In this document: positions 1 to 9,869 of the stretch, in pieces
Layout: every line of letters begins with the position of its first letter
Position numbering within the stretch: the first letter of the stretch is position 1
Assembly (NCBI RefSeq): GCF_946477055.1
Contig: NZ_CAMKXG010000006.1
Span: 1 to 34,133 of the forward strand
Reading direction: 5' to 3'
Source of the DNA: Lonsdalea britannica
GTDB taxonomy: Bacteria; Pseudomonadota; Gammaproteobacteria; Enterobacterales; Enterobacteriaceae
Length of the DNA: 34,133 bases
The notes under the pieces: generated by a model
The model's input: the letters and a program-made list of their open reading frames with translations, nothing else
Databases searched by the model: none
Told to the model about the DNA's origin: nothing
Position numbers and translations under genes: made by a program

Positions 1-239
1 AACCCCACGCCATTAAGGATATCGGCTAGCTCTTCCGCCGATGCCGAATTGATACTCACTTTTTCTTCATCGCTGGCCGACGGTATGGCCTGTTCCAGCT
101 TTTTACTCGCGGCATCCTGCTGCAAAGTGGCAGCCGTTTTTTCCGTGCCTACTTTTGTCGCGGCCTGAACAAGTGCGGGCAAGCTCGACAACGTCAGACC
201 CACGATGAAACACATTGTCTTGATTCCTGATTTTTTCAT
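1..239 (-). CDS. ybaV: ComEA/YbaV-family helix-hairpin-helix protein, 3' part outside window
   Basis: Partial gene running off the window start; only the first 79 or so codons are present. It begins with ATG at 239, preceded by a good AAGGAG ribosome site. The N-terminus is a signal peptide: two lysines, a hydrophobic stretch and a probable cut after the residues VQA near position 27. A Lys/Glu/Ala-rich linker follows, and then the start of a helix-hairpin-helix domain (residues around 60-79, VSINSASAEELADILNGVG). The motif NSASAEEL..L.GVG is the signature of ComEA-type DNA-binding repeats. In E. coli ybaV lies directly after ppiD, as here. ComEA proteins bind DNA in the periplasm during natural uptake; whether the short enterobacterial YbaV does so is not established. 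The family assignment is firm, the function is not. Confidence 0.85.
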   Translation of the reverse strand, partial: MKKSGIKTMCFIVGLTLSSLPALVQAATKVGTEKTAATLQQDAASKKLEQAIPSASDEEKVSINSASAEELADILNGVG

Positions 240-320
240 GCTGTTATCTCCTTGTGTTTGACAGCACAACCACCTTGCCCGAAGGGGGAATCAGCAACAA
301 GACGCCGTGTTCAAATGTGG

Positions 321-343
321 AAAAGGCCGCGAAAGCGGCCTTT
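321..343 (-). terminator. Intrinsic terminator after ppiD
   Basis: A perfect 9-bp stem (322-330 with 335-343) with a 4-base loop, GC-rich in the middle. On the minus strand it is followed by TTTTCC. It lies 35 bases after the ppiD stop and about 80 bases before the ybaV start, so ppiD and ybaV are probably separate transcripts or only partly linked. Confidence 0.7.
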
Positions 344-377
344 GTCTGTTGCAGTGCGTTGCATTATCTTGCGAGGG

Positions 378-2258
378 TTATTCCTGCTGTTGAGCCGCAT
401 TACCCAGCTTGATTTTTGCTTCACTACGCAGGCTGTTAATCAGCACATCAAACACAGAGCCCACGGCATTCTGTTTCACCTGATTAGCAAACTGCTGTTT
501 CTGCTGGTCTTGCAGCGTATGAGGCTGAATGCTGTCCAGCGCCACAATCACCACATTGCCTGCCTGATCCTTCGATAAACCGTAAGAGGGCTTGTCTTTC
601 TGCGGGATAGGCAAAGCAAAGATAGACTCCGCCATCACTTCGTTCTGGTTCAAAGAAGAGAGTGTTTTTGGCGCGCTGAAGCTCAGATTCGCGGCTTTCA
701 GGCTGTCCATCTTACCTTCCTTCAGGTCGGCCACGATTTTCTCGGCCTCGAGACGCGCCTGCTGATCTGCCTTCTGGCGTTTTAAGGTCTGAACCACCTG
801 ATCGCGAACCTGATCCAGCGCTTCGGTGCTTTCGGCTTTGTGCTCGCTGATGCGCACAACAAAAGCACGGTCGCCATCAACGCTAATCACATCCGAGTTG
901 CTGCCCGGTGCGCCATTTTCACCTAATAAAGAACCACCGAAAATGGCCTGAGTCACCGGCTGGAAGTTCAGAGCTGCGGGGACTTTATCCCGGCTAAACC
1001 AGTCGGTCTGGACCGATTTAACGCCAGCTGCCTGTTCTGCGGAAGCCAATGATTCATTATCGTTGCTGGCCGCTTCACTGACTTTCTGCTGCAGCGCGTA
1101 AAACGCATCCAGCGCTCTTTCGTGTTTTACTTTTTCTGCCAGCTCAGTGCGAACGTCAGCCAACGGCTTGATTTGCTGCGGCTGCATATCGTCCAGACGG
1201 ACAATCAGGTAACCCACCGTGGATTTGATCACGCCGGAAAGCTGACCTTTTTCAGCCAGCTTCGCCTGTTTCAGCTCGTCCACGGTGGCATTGTCGTCCA
1301 TCCAACCCAGATCGCCGCCATTACGGCGAGACACCACGTCAGTTGAGATCTCTTTAGCCAACGAGGAGAAGTCTGCGCCCTGATGCAGTTTGTTCAGCGC
1401 TGCGTTGGCTTCCGCCTCGGTTTTCACTTGAATAAGGCTGTATTTTTTACGTGCGCCCTGCGTGAAATCGTTTTTGTGCTGCTCGTAATAGGCACTGATT
1501 GCCGCATCGTCCACCTTGGTTTTATCCATGATGGAGGCAGCATCCAACAGGATGTAGCTGACTTTGAACTGTTCAGGCGCCAGATAACGGCTCTTGTTCT
1601 GCTCATAGAAGCTCTGAACGTCATCGTCGCTCACCGTTTGCGCCTGCGCGCGGTCGGCGGTGTTGATGGTCGCCGTACGAATGGTGCGATCCTGTGCAGC
1701 CAGCTGCACAAGGCGATCAAGCTCCTGAGGCAGCAGGAATTCTGTTCCACCCAGACCGCGGACCAGCTGCTGAGTGGTCAACTGCTTACGCAGCATCTGG
1801 GCAAATGAGTCCGGACTCAGGCCAAGACGACGTACCTGAGTGAGGTATTTTTCGTTATCGAAGCGGTTATCGGTCTGGAATTCGGGGATAGCGAAAATGG
1901 CCTGCTTGATCTGCTCGTCGCTGATGCTCAAACCCAGCGTGTGAGAATATTGATCCAGCAACGTTTCATCGATCAGCTGTGACAACGCCTGCTTACGCAA
2001 CTGCTGCATATAGCCGTCGTTGCTCGCCAGAATAGAGAAGTTTTCTCCCAGCATCTGCTGCTGTCGGCTACGTTCGTTTTGCACTGCCTGTTCCAACTGG
2101 GAACGGGAAATTTCCTGCCCGTTGACCTTCGCTGCGTAATCACCTGACCCACGGATCAAATAATCACCTACGCCAGTCAGCACGAATGAACCGATGATCA
2201 GGGCCAGAATAATTTTAAGCACGACGTTATTCGCGGCCGCGCGTAAATTGTCCATCAT
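378..2258 (-). CDS. ppiD: Periplasmic folding chaperone PpiD (SurA/parvulin family)
   Basis: 626 residues, close to the E. coli length of 623. PpiD is an inner-membrane-anchored periplasmic chaperone located near the SecYEG exit, where it helps newly exported outer-membrane proteins fold. The sequence shows a short cytoplasmic N-terminus (MMDNLRAAANNVVLK), one membrane anchor at about residues 15-35, a SurA_N-like helical chaperone region, a parvulin domain at about 268-358 (including the NGGDLGWMD stretch), and a C-terminal helical part. The reading frame continues upstream to 2357, but the ATG at 2258 matches the family N-terminus and has GGAG 12 bases upstream, so I use it. The parvulin domain of E. 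coli PpiD is regarded as catalytically inactive. The gene lies downstream of hupB with a terminator between them. Confidence 0.97.
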   Translation of the reverse strand: MMDNLRAAANNVVLKIILALIIGSFVLTGVGDYLIRGSGDYAAKVNGQEISRSQLEQAVQNERSRQQQMLGENFSILASNDGYMQQLRKQALSQLIDETLLDQYSHTLGLSISDEQIKQAIFAIPEFQTDNRFDNEKYLTQVRRLGLSPDSFAQMLRKQLTTQQLVRGLGGTEFLLPQELDRLVQLAAQDRTIRTATINTADRAQAQTVSDDDVQSFYEQNKSRYLAPEQFKVSYILLDAASIMDKTKVDDAAISAYYEQHKNDFTQGARKKYSLIQVKTEAEANAALNKLHQGADFSSLAKEISTDVVSRRNGGDLGWMDDNATVDELKQAKLAEKGQLSGVIKSTVGYLIVRLDDMQPQQIKPLADVRTELAEKVKHERALDAFYALQQKVSEAASNDNESLASAEQAAGVKSVQTDWFSRDKVPAALNFQPVTQAIFGGSLLGENGAPGSNSDVISVDGDRAFVVRISEHKAESTEALDQVRDQVVQTLKRQKADQQARLEAEKIVADLKEGKMDSLKAANLSFSAPKTLSSLNQNEVMAESIFALPIPQKDKPSYGLSKDQAGNVVIVALDSIQPHTLQDQQKQQFANQVKQNAVGSVFDVLINSLRSEAKIKLGNAAQQQE

Positions 2259-2396
2259 AATGTGACAACACTCCGCTGTAGAATGGATGAAACTCCCTGC
2301 GCAGGCCGCAGCCATGCTTCCTTGCGATGCTATAGCCGCAAAACGGCCAGGGCGCACTCAGGCAACTGCCTGATGATAGTAGTCCGGATTTCCGGT

Positions 2397-2426
2397 AAAA
2401 AAAGGCACATCATTAAATGATGCGCC
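2397..2426 (-). terminator. Intrinsic terminator between hupB and ppiD
   Basis: On the minus strand a 10-bp stem (2417-2426 with 2404-2413, one G-U pair) with a 3-base loop is followed directly by seven T residues (2403-2397). This is a textbook Rho-independent terminator about 70 bases after the hupB stop. Confidence 0.85.
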
Positions 2427-2470
2427 CCATATCTTACCTTACCCACATCGTGACGTCAGGTAATGTTTAG

Positions 2471-2487
2471 GGGGAGAGATTCTCCCC
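2471..2487 (-). other. Second hairpin just after hupB
   Basis: A perfect 7-bp GC-rich stem (2471-2477 with 2481-2487) and 3-base loop begin only 9 bases after the hupB stop codon. There is no T-run, so it is a poor terminator by itself. It may protect the hupB 3' end or act with the stronger hairpin at 2397-2426. Confidence 0.5.
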
Positions 2488-2495
2488 TTAGACAA

Positions 2496-2768
2496 TTAAT
2501 TTACGGAGTCTTTCAGCGCTTTACCTGCGCGGAAGCCCGGTACTTTGGCGGCAGGAATACTGATTTCCTTACCCGTCTGCGGATTGCGGCCAGTGCGAGC
2601 AGCGCGCTCGCGCACGGAAAATGTGCCGAACCCAACTAAAGCAACGTCATCCCCTTCTTTCAGAGATTCAGTAACAGACCCAATAATTGCATCCAACACA
2701 CGCCCTGCCGCTGCTTTGGAAATATCAGCATCTGCAGCAATTTTGTCGATCAATTGTGACTTGTTCAC
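2496..2768 (-). CDS. hupB: DNA-binding protein HU-beta
   Basis: 90 residues, the standard HU length. HU is the abundant histone-like nucleoid protein. HU-beta pairs with HU-alpha to bend and constrain DNA, with a preference for nicked or kinked DNA. The whole HU fold is visible: helical dimerisation core ([18 protein letters not shown]), the [21 protein letters not shown] segment that forms the beta-arms with the intercalating Arg-Asn-Pro, and the C-terminal [13 protein letters not shown]. The start is GTG at 2768: it gives the exact family N-terminus and has a strong AGGGG site 8 bases upstream. An in-frame ATG at 2801 would add 11 unrelated residues. It follows lon, from which it is separated by a terminator. 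Confidence 0.98.
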   Translation of the reverse strand: MNKSQLIDKIAADADISKAAAGRVLDAIIGSVTESLKEGDDVALVGFGTFSVRERAARTGRNPQTGKEISIPAAKVPGFRAGKALKDSVN

Positions 2769-2893
2769 TCTTTCATCCCCTCTGAAATCCTGTGGCTGCA
2801 TCCCTTATTTTTGGCGCAGCAGTAGCTTTAAAACATTCAGTTAAGTCCACGGGAATTAGCCGTACGATTAACAGTGCTCTAACTTAGCCGCAC

Positions 2894-2932
2894 AAAAAAA
2901 GGCTGGCAAGCATCATTACACTTACCAGCCTT
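2894..2932 (-). terminator. Intrinsic terminator after lon
   Basis: Minus-strand stem of 10 bp (2921-2930 with 2901-2910, one G-U pair), extended by A-T pairs, with a 10-base loop and a run of seven T residues at 2900-2894. It lies 31 bases after the lon stop. Confidence 0.88.
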
Positions 2933-2962
2933 TATTTTATGAATGGTTCTTGCGATGGGTCA

Positions 2963-5323
2963 CTATTTCGCCGCCGCAGTCACCACTTTCATGCCGTGAG
3001 GCGAGTTTTGCAGCGCCAACTCCAGCACTTCTTCGATACGTTTTACCGGGTGGATATCCAGATCGGCAATCACGTTGGCCGGAATTTCTTCCAGGTCACG
3101 TTTGTTTTCATCTGGAATCAGCACGGTTTTGATGCCACCGCGATGAGCCGCCAGCAGTTTTTCCTTCAAACCGCCGATGGGCAGCACCAGACCACGCAGC
3201 GTAATCTCACCGGTCATCGCCACATCGGCGCGTACCGGGTTACCCGTCAGACATGAGACTAGCGCGGTGCACATGGCGATACCGGCGCTCGGACCGTCTT
3301 TTGGCGTCGCGCCTTCCGGTACGTGAACGTGGATGTCGCGCTTCTCGTAGAAGTCTGAGTTGATACCCAGAGCGTCAGCACGCGCACGTACCACGGTCAA
3401 TGCAGCTTGAATCGATTCCTGCATGACTTCGCCCAGTGAACCGGTGTAAGTCAGCTTGCCTTTACCCGGCACGCAGGCGGTTTCAATCGTCAGCAGGTCG
3501 CCGCCAACTTCGGTCCACGCCAGGCCGGTCACCTGACCGATGCGGTTCTCTTCGTCCGCACGCCCGTAGTCAAAGCGCTGGACGCCGAGGAACTCTTTCA
3601 GGTTGTCGCCGTTAATCTCGATGTGCTTGAGGGACTTGTCCATCAGCAGCGATTTAACCGCCTTACGGCACAGCTTGGAGATCTCGCGTTCCAGACTACG
3701 TACCCCCGCTTCACGGGTGTAGTAACGGATGATGCCGATAATCGCGCTGTCATCCACCTTCAGCTCGTTCTTCTTGAGGGCATTGCGCTCAATTTGCTTC
3801 GGCAACAGGTGTTCCCGTGCAATGTTGAGCTTTTCGTCCTCGGTGTAGCCCGACAGGCGAATCACTTCCATACGATCCAGCAGCGGAGCTGGAATGTTCA
3901 TGGAGTTGGAGGTCGCGACAAACATGACGTCCGAGAGATCGTAATCCACTTCCAGATAGTGATCGTTAAACGCCACGTTCTGTTCCGGATCCAGCACTTC
4001 AAGTAGTGCAGAAGCCGGATCGCCTCGCATGTCCGAAGACATTTTGTCGATCTCATCCAGCAGGAAGAGCGGGTTTTTGACCCCCACCTTCGCCATCTTC
4101 TGGATCAGTTTGCCCGGCATGGAACCGATGTAGGTACGGCGGTGACCGCGGATTTCCGCTTCATCACGCACGCCGCCCAGCGCCATACGGACATACTTAC
4201 GTCCGGTCGCTTTGGCGATGGACTGTCCCAGAGAGGTTTTACCCACCCCCGGCGGCCCTACCAGACACAGAATCGGTCCCTTGATTTTGCTAACACGGCT
4301 CTGCACCGCCAGATATTCAAGGATGCGCTCTTTTACGCGGTCTAGGCCATAGTGATCGCTATCCAGCATCTGCTGAGCTTTGACCAGATCCTTTTTGACC
4401 TTGCTCCGCGAGTTCCAGGGAACCTGCACCATCCAGTCGATATAGCTGCGCACGACGGTGGCTTCCGCGGACATCGGCGACATCATCCGCAGTTTCTGCA
4501 ATTCTGCCTCAGTTTTTTCCCGGGCTTCTTTCGGCATATTAGCCGCTTCAATTTTGCGTTTCAGCGCTTCATTTTCGTCCGGCGCATCATCCATTTCGCC
4601 CAGCTCTTTCTGAATGGCTTTCATTTGCTCATTCAGGTAATACTCGCGCTGGCTTTTTTCCATCTGTTTTTTGACGCGACTGCGGATGCGCTTTTCAACC
4701 TGCAGCAGGTCGATTTCCGACTCCATCATCGCCATCAGATATTCCAGACGTTCGGTGACGTCGGACATTTCCAGGACCGACTGCTTGTCGGACAGTTTCA
4801 GCGGCATGTGTGCGGCAATGGTGTCGGCCAAACGGGCCGCATCGTCAATGCTGTTCAGCGACGTCAGGACTTCAGGCGGGATTTTTTTGTTCAGCTTGAT
4901 GTAGCCTTCAAACTGATTGACCGCCGTGCGCATGAGCACTTCCTGCTCAGGCTCTTCGATTTCAGGCGAGTCCAGATATTCAGCCTGCGCGGCAAAGTGC
5001 TCTCCACTGTCAGACAGCGTAGTAATACGCGCCCGCTGTAGACCTTCGACCAACACCTTGACGGTGCCGTCAGGCAATTTCAGCATCTGAAGAATGGAGG
5101 CTACCGTCCCAACCGAGAAAAGATCGTTAACACCTGGCTCATCCGTTGAGGCCTCTTTCTGTGCAACCAGCATGATCTTTTTATCGTGATCCATTGCGGC
5201 TTCAAGGCACCGAATTGACTTCTCCCGACCAACAAACAACGGAATGACCATGTGCGGATAAACCACCACATCGCGCAGCGGCAATACGGGGATTTCTATG
5301 CGTTCGGAACGCTCAGGGTTCAT
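2963..5323 (-). CDS. lon: ATP-dependent protease Lon
   Basis: 786 residues, near-identical in layout to E. coli Lon (784). Lon is a cytoplasmic homohexameric AAA+ serine protease that degrades misfolded proteins and specific regulators such as SulA and RcsA. The order seen is an N-terminal substrate-binding domain (from [15 protein letters not shown]), a coiled-coil region (around residues 220-280, [19 protein letters not shown]), an AAA+ module with Walker A GPPGVGKT at about 356 and Walker [10 protein letters not shown], and the C-terminal protease domain with the PKDGPSAG motif. The catalytic Ser is residue 679; the partner Lys is in [13 protein letters not shown] at 5323 gives MNPERSER and has an AAGAGAGAG ribosome site; seven extra upstream codons are unlikely to be used. 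A heat-shock promoter precedes the gene. Confidence 0.98.
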   Translation of the reverse strand: MNPERSERIEIPVLPLRDVVVYPHMVIPLFVGREKSIRCLEAAMDHDKKIMLVAQKEASTDEPGVNDLFSVGTVASILQMLKLPDGTVKVLVEGLQRARITTLSDSGEHFAAQAEYLDSPEIEEPEQEVLMRTAVNQFEGYIKLNKKIPPEVLTSLNSIDDAARLADTIAAHMPLKLSDKQSVLEMSDVTERLEYLMAMMESEIDLLQVEKRIRSRVKKQMEKSQREYYLNEQMKAIQKELGEMDDAPDENEALKRKIEAANMPKEAREKTEAELQKLRMMSPMSAEATVVRSYIDWMVQVPWNSRSKVKKDLVKAQQMLDSDHYGLDRVKERILEYLAVQSRVSKIKGPILCLVGPPGVGKTSLGQSIAKATGRKYVRMALGGVRDEAEIRGHRRTYIGSMPGKLIQKMAKVGVKNPLFLLDEIDKMSSDMRGDPASALLEVLDPEQNVAFNDHYLEVDYDLSDVMFVATSNSMNIPAPLLDRMEVIRLSGYTEDEKLNIAREHLLPKQIERNALKKNELKVDDSAIIGIIRYYTREAGVRSLEREISKLCRKAVKSLLMDKSLKHIEINGDNLKEFLGVQRFDYGRADEENRIGQVTGLAWTEVGGDLLTIETACVPGKGKLTYTGSLGEVMQESIQAALTVVRARADALGINSDFYEKRDIHVHVPEGATPKDGPSAGIAMCTALVSCLTGNPVRADVAMTGEITLRGLVLPIGGLKEKLLAAHRGGIKTVLIPDENKRDLEEIPANVIADLDIHPVKRIEEVLELALQNSPHGMKVVTAAAK

Positions 5324-5409
5324 AGAGCTCTCTCTTAGTTTCATTTCCGCCAGGTTAAGGGAATCTCGTGAAACAGGCTCTTCACGGTTTCGCCTCTAGG
5401 TATTCGAGT

Positions 5410-5438
5410 ATATGGGGATAAATATCCTACATTCAACG
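5410..5438 (-). promoter_or_regulatory. Sigma-32-type heat-shock promoter of lon
   Basis: On the minus strand, GTTGAAT (-35, around 5431-5437) is followed by a 13-base spacer and CCCCATAT (-10, 5410-5417). This closely matches the sigma-32 consensus CTTGAAA / CCCCATNT and is recognisably the same element that drives E. coli lon. It lies about 90 bases upstream of the lon start. Confidence 0.85.
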
Positions 5439-5460
5439 TTAGATCGCGCTGAAAAAGGAA

Positions 5461-5480
5461 TGGGGGGCTTACACCCCCCA
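5461..5480 (-). terminator. Intrinsic terminator after clpX
   Basis: A perfect 7-bp stem made of six G-C pairs and one A-T pair (5461-5467 with 5474-5480) and a 6-base loop. On the minus strand it is followed by TTCCTTTTTC. It lies 32 bases after the clpX stop and separates clpPX from lon. Confidence 0.8.
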
Positions 5481-5511
5481 TTTTGTCGTTCGATGATGAT
5501 TTTTAGGCGAA

Positions 5512-6786
5512 TTATTCGCCAGAGGCTTGTTGCGCTTCGTGCTTACCGTAGATCAGGAGCGGTTCGGACTGACCCGCGATGACGGATTCGTCAATCACGA
5601 CTTTGTCCACACTGTCCTGAGAAGGCAGTTCGTACATGGTTTCCAGCAGCGCCGCTTCGACGATAGAACGCAGGCCACGTGCTCCGGTCTTGCGCGCCAT
5701 GGCTTTTTTCGCAATCGCCGTCAACGCGTCGTCACGGAATTCCAGCTCGACGCCTTCGAGTTTGAACAGCGCCTGATACTGCTTGGTCAGCGCATTCTTC
5801 GGCTCGCGCAGGATCTGAATCAGCGCGGCTTCATCCAGCTCTTTCAACGTCGCAACGACCGGCAGACGGCCGATGAACTCAGGAATCAGACCAAACTTGA
5901 TCAGATCGCCCGGCTCTACCTGGCCCAGTAGTTCGCCTTCGGTCACTTTCTGCGAAAGACCTTTCACCGTGGCATTGAAGCCAATGCCGCGGCCCGTGTC
6001 GGTACGCTGCTCGATGACTTTGTCTAATCCAGCAAATGCACCGCCGCAGATGAACAGGATTTTCGACGTATCAACCTGCAGGAATTCCTGCTGAGGATGC
6101 TTACGACCGCCCTGAGGCGGCACGGCGGCGATAGTCCCTTCAATCAGCTTCAACAGGGCCTGCTGCACGCCTTCGCCAGAAACGTCACGGGTGATCGACG
6201 GGTTATCCGACTTACGGGAAATTTTGTCGATTTCATCGATATAAACGATGCCGCGCTGCGCTTTCTGCACGTCGTAATCACATTTCTGCAGCAGTTTCTG
6301 GATGATGTTCTCAACGTCTTCACCCACGTAACCCGCTTCAGTCAACGTCGTGGCGTCAGCCATGGTGAAAGGCACGTCGAGGAATCGAGCCAGCGTTTCT
6401 GCCAGCAGGGTCTTACCGCTACCGGTAGGACCGATGAGCAGGATGTTGCTTTTGCCCAGCTCAACGCCGTTGCTGCTGTCACCGTTGCGTAAACGTTTGT
6501 AGTGGTTGTATACGGCCACGGCCAGGACTTTCTTGGCCTGCTCTTGACCAATCACGTAATCGTCAAGGTGATGACGAATTTCGTGCGGGGTCGGCAACGC
6601 ACTGCGTTCACGATGCGGGGCCACTTCTTTAATCTCTTCGCGAATAATGTCGTTACACAAGTCAACACATTCATCGCAGATATACACTGACGGCCCGGCA
6701 ATCAGCTTACGAACCTCGTGCTGGCTTTTGCCGCAGAAAGAGCAGTACAGCAACTTTCCTGAACCGTCTTTGCGCTTATCTGTCAT
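5512..6786 (-). CDS. clpX: ATP-dependent Clp protease ATPase subunit ClpX
   Basis: 424 residues, the same length as E. coli ClpX. ClpX is a hexameric AAA+ unfoldase that recognises tagged substrates such as ssrA-tagged proteins, and feeds them into ClpP. The N-terminal zinc-binding domain has its four cysteines at residues 15, 18, 37 and 40. The AAA+ domain shows Walker A GPTGSGKT (119-126), Walker [10 protein letters not shown], the RKH pore loop (GGRKHPQQ) and the ICGGAF segment that includes the IGF-like ClpP-contact region nearby. The gene starts 163 bases after clpP and belongs to the same operon; no terminator is visible between them. Confidence 0.98.
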   Translation of the reverse strand: MTDKRKDGSGKLLYCSFCGKSQHEVRKLIAGPSVYICDECVDLCNDIIREEIKEVAPHRERSALPTPHEIRHHLDDYVIGQEQAKKVLAVAVYNHYKRLRNGDSSNGVELGKSNILLIGPTGSGKTLLAETLARFLDVPFTMADATTLTEAGYVGEDVENIIQKLLQKCDYDVQKAQRGIVYIDEIDKISRKSDNPSITRDVSGEGVQQALLKLIEGTIAAVPPQGGRKHPQQEFLQVDTSKILFICGGAFAGLDKVIEQRTDTGRGIGFNATVKGLSQKVTEGELLGQVEPGDLIKFGLIPEFIGRLPVVATLKELDEAALIQILREPKNALTKQYQALFKLEGVELEFRDDALTAIAKKAMARKTGARGLRSIVEAALLETMYELPSQDSVDKVVIDESVIAGQSEPLLIYGKHEAQQASGE

Positions 6787-6949
6787 CAGTAAACCTCTTC
6801 TTTAGTCTCTTGCCCGCAGGCTAACCATACAGCGATAGCGCTTCAGCGAACGCCACTATTTATAGCCAATAAGCGCAATCAGACTCGCACAAAAGACTAT
6901 CGGCCGAACACCGTCTACAGCTATACAGAGCGACCATCATAAAATGGAT

Positions 6950-7573
6950 TTAGTCGCGGTGAGTCAATACAGAATCGACTAATCCGTAGTCTACTGCCTC
7001 ATTGGCAGAGAGGAAACGGTCACGTTCCGTGTCTCTTTCTATTTCTTCAAGAGACCGTCCCGTGTGTTTAGCCATCAGCTTATTCATTCGTGACTTCACT
7101 GTCAGGATTTCTTTGGCGTGAATTTCAATATCCGTCGCCTGTCCCTGATAACCGCCCAGCGGCTGGTGAATCATGACGCGCGAGTTAGGCAGACAGAAAC
7201 GTTTGCCTTCCGCACCGGAAGTCAACAGAAACGCTCCCATTGAGCACGCCTGTCCCATACAGATAGTACTGACGTCCGGCTTGATGAACTGCATGGTGTC
7301 ATAGATGGACATTCCCGCAGTGATCACCCCGCCCGGCGAGTTGATGTACAAATAAATGTCTTTCTCAGGATTTTCGGCTTCCAGAAACAGCATCTGAGCC
7401 GTAATCAGGTTCGCCATGTGGTCTTCAACCTGACCGGTCAGGAAGATCACACGCTCTTTTAATAAGCGGGAATAGATGTCGTAAGAACGTTCCCCGCGTG
7501 CAGTCTGCTCTACGACCATTGGCACCAGGGCCATATGCGGAGCCTGTTTTACTTGTTCGCCACTGTATGACAT
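6950..7573 (-). CDS. clpP: ATP-dependent Clp protease proteolytic subunit ClpP
   Basis: 207 residues, as in E. coli. ClpP is the tetradecameric serine protease chamber that partners ClpX and ClpA. The catalytic triad is complete: Ser111 in GQACSMGAF, His136 in MIHQPLGG and Asp185 in ERDRF (precursor numbering). The N-terminal propeptide ([13 protein letters not shown] before MALVPMV) is of the type removed autocatalytically. ATG at 7573 is chosen because AGGAG lies 6 bases upstream; the codon before it (TTG at 7576) is not needed. A sigma-32-like promoter lies about 150 bases upstream. Confidence 0.98.
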   Translation of the reverse strand: MSYSGEQVKQAPHMALVPMVVEQTARGERSYDIYSRLLKERVIFLTGQVEDHMANLITAQMLFLEAENPEKDIYLYINSPGGVITAGMSIYDTMQFIKPDVSTICMGQACSMGAFLLTSGAEGKRFCLPNSRVMIHQPLGGYQGQATDIEIHAKEILTVKSRMNKLMAKHTGRSLEEIERDTERDRFLSANEAVDYGLVDSVLTHRD

Positions 7574-7725
7574 CAACGTCTCCTAGATAAAATGCATTTG
7601 GCGCATATTGCCCGATTCTACTTGAGATACGAAGTGAAAACCACGCCCAGACCGAGTGGGGTCGCCGTACCTCGAGACCTCAGAATCCGCCAGAATACCC
7701 AGCGATGCGTCATCAATTATCGGAC

Positions 7726-7753
7726 AATTGGGCGTCTTGTGTCGATTTTCAAG
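7726..7753 (-). promoter_or_regulatory. Sigma-32-type heat-shock promoter of clpPX
   Basis: On the minus strand the -35 box CTTGAAA (7747-7753) is a perfect match to the heat-shock consensus. A 13-base spacer separates it from GCCCAATT (7726-7733), a partial match to CCCCATNT. The spacing equals that of the lon promoter in this window. clpP is a known heat-shock gene in E. coli. Confidence 0.65.
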
Positions 7754-7894
7754 CTTACACCACCGATTATTTTCGATTAACCCTGCATTACTCCGAAAAA
7801 AGCGCTGTGGATTCTGTTTTAGCTAAAATTAATGATAGTGCAAATAAATGCTTAGCGGTCGTAATTTCAGGAAAAACCGGCCCATAATCAGGCA

Positions 7895-7927
7895 GAAAAA
7901 AAGCCCGCAGCGTTAAAACTGCGGGCT
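7895..7927 (-). terminator. Intrinsic terminator after tig
   Basis: Minus-strand 9-bp GC-rich stem (AGCCCGCAG paired with CTGCGGGCT) with an 8-base loop and a run of seven T residues. It lies 34 bases after the tig stop. Confidence 0.9.
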
Positions 7928-7961
7928 GTATCAGACTGACAACCTCGAAAGGTTAACGCGA

Positions 7962-9266
7962 TTAGGCGTTGTTAGTCTGGTTCATCAGGTCGTTGAACCC
8001 AACTTCTTTTTCGGTCACTTTCGCCTGAGACAACAGCGTTTCAATCGCCTGCTCTTCCAGAGCGACGTTACGCATGTTGTTCATCATTTCTTTGTTCTTT
8101 TTGTAGAACTCGACCACTTCCTGCGGATCTTCGTAGGCAGCTGCCATTTCGTCGATCATCGCGGAAACACGGTCTTCATCGGCTTTCAGCTCGTTGGTAT
8201 TGATGACTTCACCCAACAGCAGACCGACGACAACGCGACGTTTAGCCTGAGCTTCAAACAGTTCACGCGGCAGTTCCAGAGCCTGTTTTTCGTCGCCGCC
8301 GAAACGCTGTGCAGCCTGACGGCGCAGTACGTCGATTTCGCCGTCGATCAGCGCAGCCGGAACGTCGATGTCGTTAGCGTCGACCAGACCGTCGATAACC
8401 TGAGTTTTCACACGGTTACGCACAGCAGCTTTCAGCTCACGCTCCATGTTTTTACGCACTTCGGTACGCAGACCGGCGACAGAACCATCTTCAACGCCGA
8501 AACGTTTGATGAAGTCAGCAGTCAGTTCCGGCAGCTCACGCTCTTCGACTTTTTTCAGTACGATAGCGAACTGAGCGGCTTTACCTTTCAGGTTTTCTGC
8601 GTGGTAGTCTTCCGGGAAGGTGACTTCGATAGTGAACTCTTCACCCGCCTTGTGACCCACAACACCGTCTTCGAAGCCCGGGATCATACGGTTCTGGCCC
8701 ATAGCCAGTACGAAGTCAGACGCTTTACCGCCTTCAAACTCTTCGCCGTCTACGGAACCGCTGAAGTCGATGGTCACGCGGTCTTCCGCTTCAGCTGCGC
8801 GTTCAACATCTTTCCAGGTCGCCTGCTGCTTACGCAGGGTATCCAGCATGGCGTCGACGTCTTCGTCTTTAACTTCCACCAGTGGTTTTTCGACTTCAAT
8901 GCTATCCAGACCTTTCAGTTCTACTTCTGGATACACTTCAAACTCAACGGTATAGGTAAAATCAGATCCCGCATTGTACTCGCCCGGAACATATTTCGGC
9001 GCGCCTGCAGGAGTGATATTTTCCTTGATGATTGCATCAACAAACTGACGCTGCATCAAGTCGCCCAGGACGTCCTGACGCACGGAAGCGCCATAACGCT
9101 GAGCAACGATATTCATCGGCACTTTGCCTTTACGGAAGCCGTCGATACGAACTTTTTTTGCCACGTTGACCAGCTCGCTCTTAACAGCATTCTCGATGCT
9201 GTCAGCAGCAACGGTAATCGTTACGCGGCGCCCAAGGCCTTGGGTGGTTTCAACTGAAACTTGCAT
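7962..9266 (-). CDS. tig: Trigger factor, ribosome-associated chaperone
   Basis: 434 residues (E. coli 432). Trigger factor binds near the ribosomal exit tunnel through protein L23 and shields nascent chains; it also has peptidyl-prolyl isomerase activity. The N-terminal ribosome-binding motif GFRKGKVP is at residues 43-50. The FKBP-like isomerase domain spans about 150-245 ([17 protein letters not shown] ... [16 protein letters not shown]), and the C-terminal helical arms that form the substrate cavity follow. It is preceded by a clear vegetative promoter and followed by an intrinsic terminator, so it is probably transcribed mainly alone. Confidence 0.98.
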   Translation of the reverse strand: MQVSVETTQGLGRRVTITVAADSIENAVKSELVNVAKKVRIDGFRKGKVPMNIVAQRYGASVRQDVLGDLMQRQFVDAIIKENITPAGAPKYVPGEYNAGSDFTYTVEFEVYPEVELKGLDSIEVEKPLVEVKDEDVDAMLDTLRKQQATWKDVERAAEAEDRVTIDFSGSVDGEEFEGGKASDFVLAMGQNRMIPGFEDGVVGHKAGEEFTIEVTFPEDYHAENLKGKAAQFAIVLKKVEERELPELTADFIKRFGVEDGSVAGLRTEVRKNMERELKAAVRNRVKTQVIDGLVDANDIDVPAALIDGEIDVLRRQAAQRFGGDEKQALELPRELFEAQAKRRVVVGLLLGEVINTNELKADEDRVSAMIDEMAAAYEDPQEVVEFYKKNKEMMNNMRNVALEEQAIETLLSQAKVTEKEVGFNDLMNQTNNA

Positions 9267-9440
9267 CTTGTTACCTCAAAAAATCACAGTGCTCGGTCAA
9301 CCTCAAAAGCCGTTCTCACAAAGCGCCCGAAGGCAGACTTTCTGATCACAGACTCACATCACCAGGACGGCCTCGCGAACCAGACCCGTTCCTTGTAGTC
9401 AGAAGCGTCCCGAATACATTCAGGAAAAATAAGACGCGGC

Positions 9441-9469
9441 ATTATAGCGACATAGGCTGACCGAGTCGA
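9441..9469 (-). promoter_or_regulatory. Sigma-70 promoter of tig
   Basis: On the minus strand TCGACT (9464-9469, 4 of 6 to consensus) is followed by a 17-base spacer and a perfect TATAAT (9441-9446). The implied start near 9434 leaves a leader of about 165 bases before tig. Confidence 0.75.
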
Positions 9470-9554
9470 GGAGAGTCACCAGCCTATTGCCGCACGGGGA
9501 ATTACCGCTTTTGAACGGCGTCTGAGGAGGCTTTGCGTCGAGACATCACCGGCG

Positions 9555-9869
9555 TTAACGGTCGATTCCCGCCCCGCCGCAGGCAGGTGAGACGGGAGCT
9601 GTCTGATGCTGATCGCGCCACTCCTGCGGGGTATAGACGTACAGCGCAAGCGCGTGAACTGCACCCGCCATCTCCTCCGCCAAGAGCTCATAGACCGCAC
9701 GATGGCGCTGAATCAGGCGTTTACCGTCGAACCTATCGCTGACCAGTACCACTTTAAAGTGGCTTTCCGAACCTGCCGGCACTCGATGGCGATAGCTTTC
9801 GTTGATCACCTCAAGGTGTTCTGGGTTAAGCCCGGCTTGCAGCTTGGCTTCAATGGTTTCACGAATCAT
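9555..9869 (-). CDS. bolA: Morphogene protein / transcriptional regulator BolA
   Basis: 104 residues (E. coli BolA 105). BolA is a small class-II KH-like protein that affects cell shape and stress or biofilm responses and forms a [2Fe-2S]-bridged complex with monothiol glutaredoxin. The family signature is intact: [24 protein letters not shown], the conserved RHRAVY segment, and [13 protein letters not shown], which carries the C-terminal conserved His. The tail PACGGAG has one Cys, as in E. coli. ATG at 9869 has AAAGG 8 bases upstream. It is divergent from yajG and upstream of tig. Confidence 0.96.
   Translation of the reverse strand: MIRETIEAKLQAGLNPEHLEVINESYRHRVPAGSESHFKVVLVSDRFDGKRLIQRHRAVYELLAEEMAGAVHALALYVYTPQEWRDQHQTAPVSPACGGAGIDR

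Larger units (their letters stand above)
7574..7961. other. 388-bp gap between tig and clpP
   Basis: The gap holds the tig terminator (7895-7927) and a sigma-32-like promoter for clpP (7726-7753), leaving an untranslated leader of roughly 145 bases before clpP. Short reading frames here have no ribosome sites or recognisable products. I see nothing else. Confidence 0.7.

Noticed and set aside
2259..2357. 33-codon N-terminal extension of PpiD
   Set aside because: It would put Cys-rich unrelated residues before a conserved start and has no ribosome site.
4352..5041. 229-codon open frame opposite lon, rich in Phe and His
   Set aside because: Composition is what antisense reading of acidic and charged Lon codons produces; no family match.
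7655..7680. GACCCCACTC as an additional heat-shock -10 for clpP
   Set aside because: There is no TTGAA-type -35 at a workable distance; the element at 7726-7753 is better.
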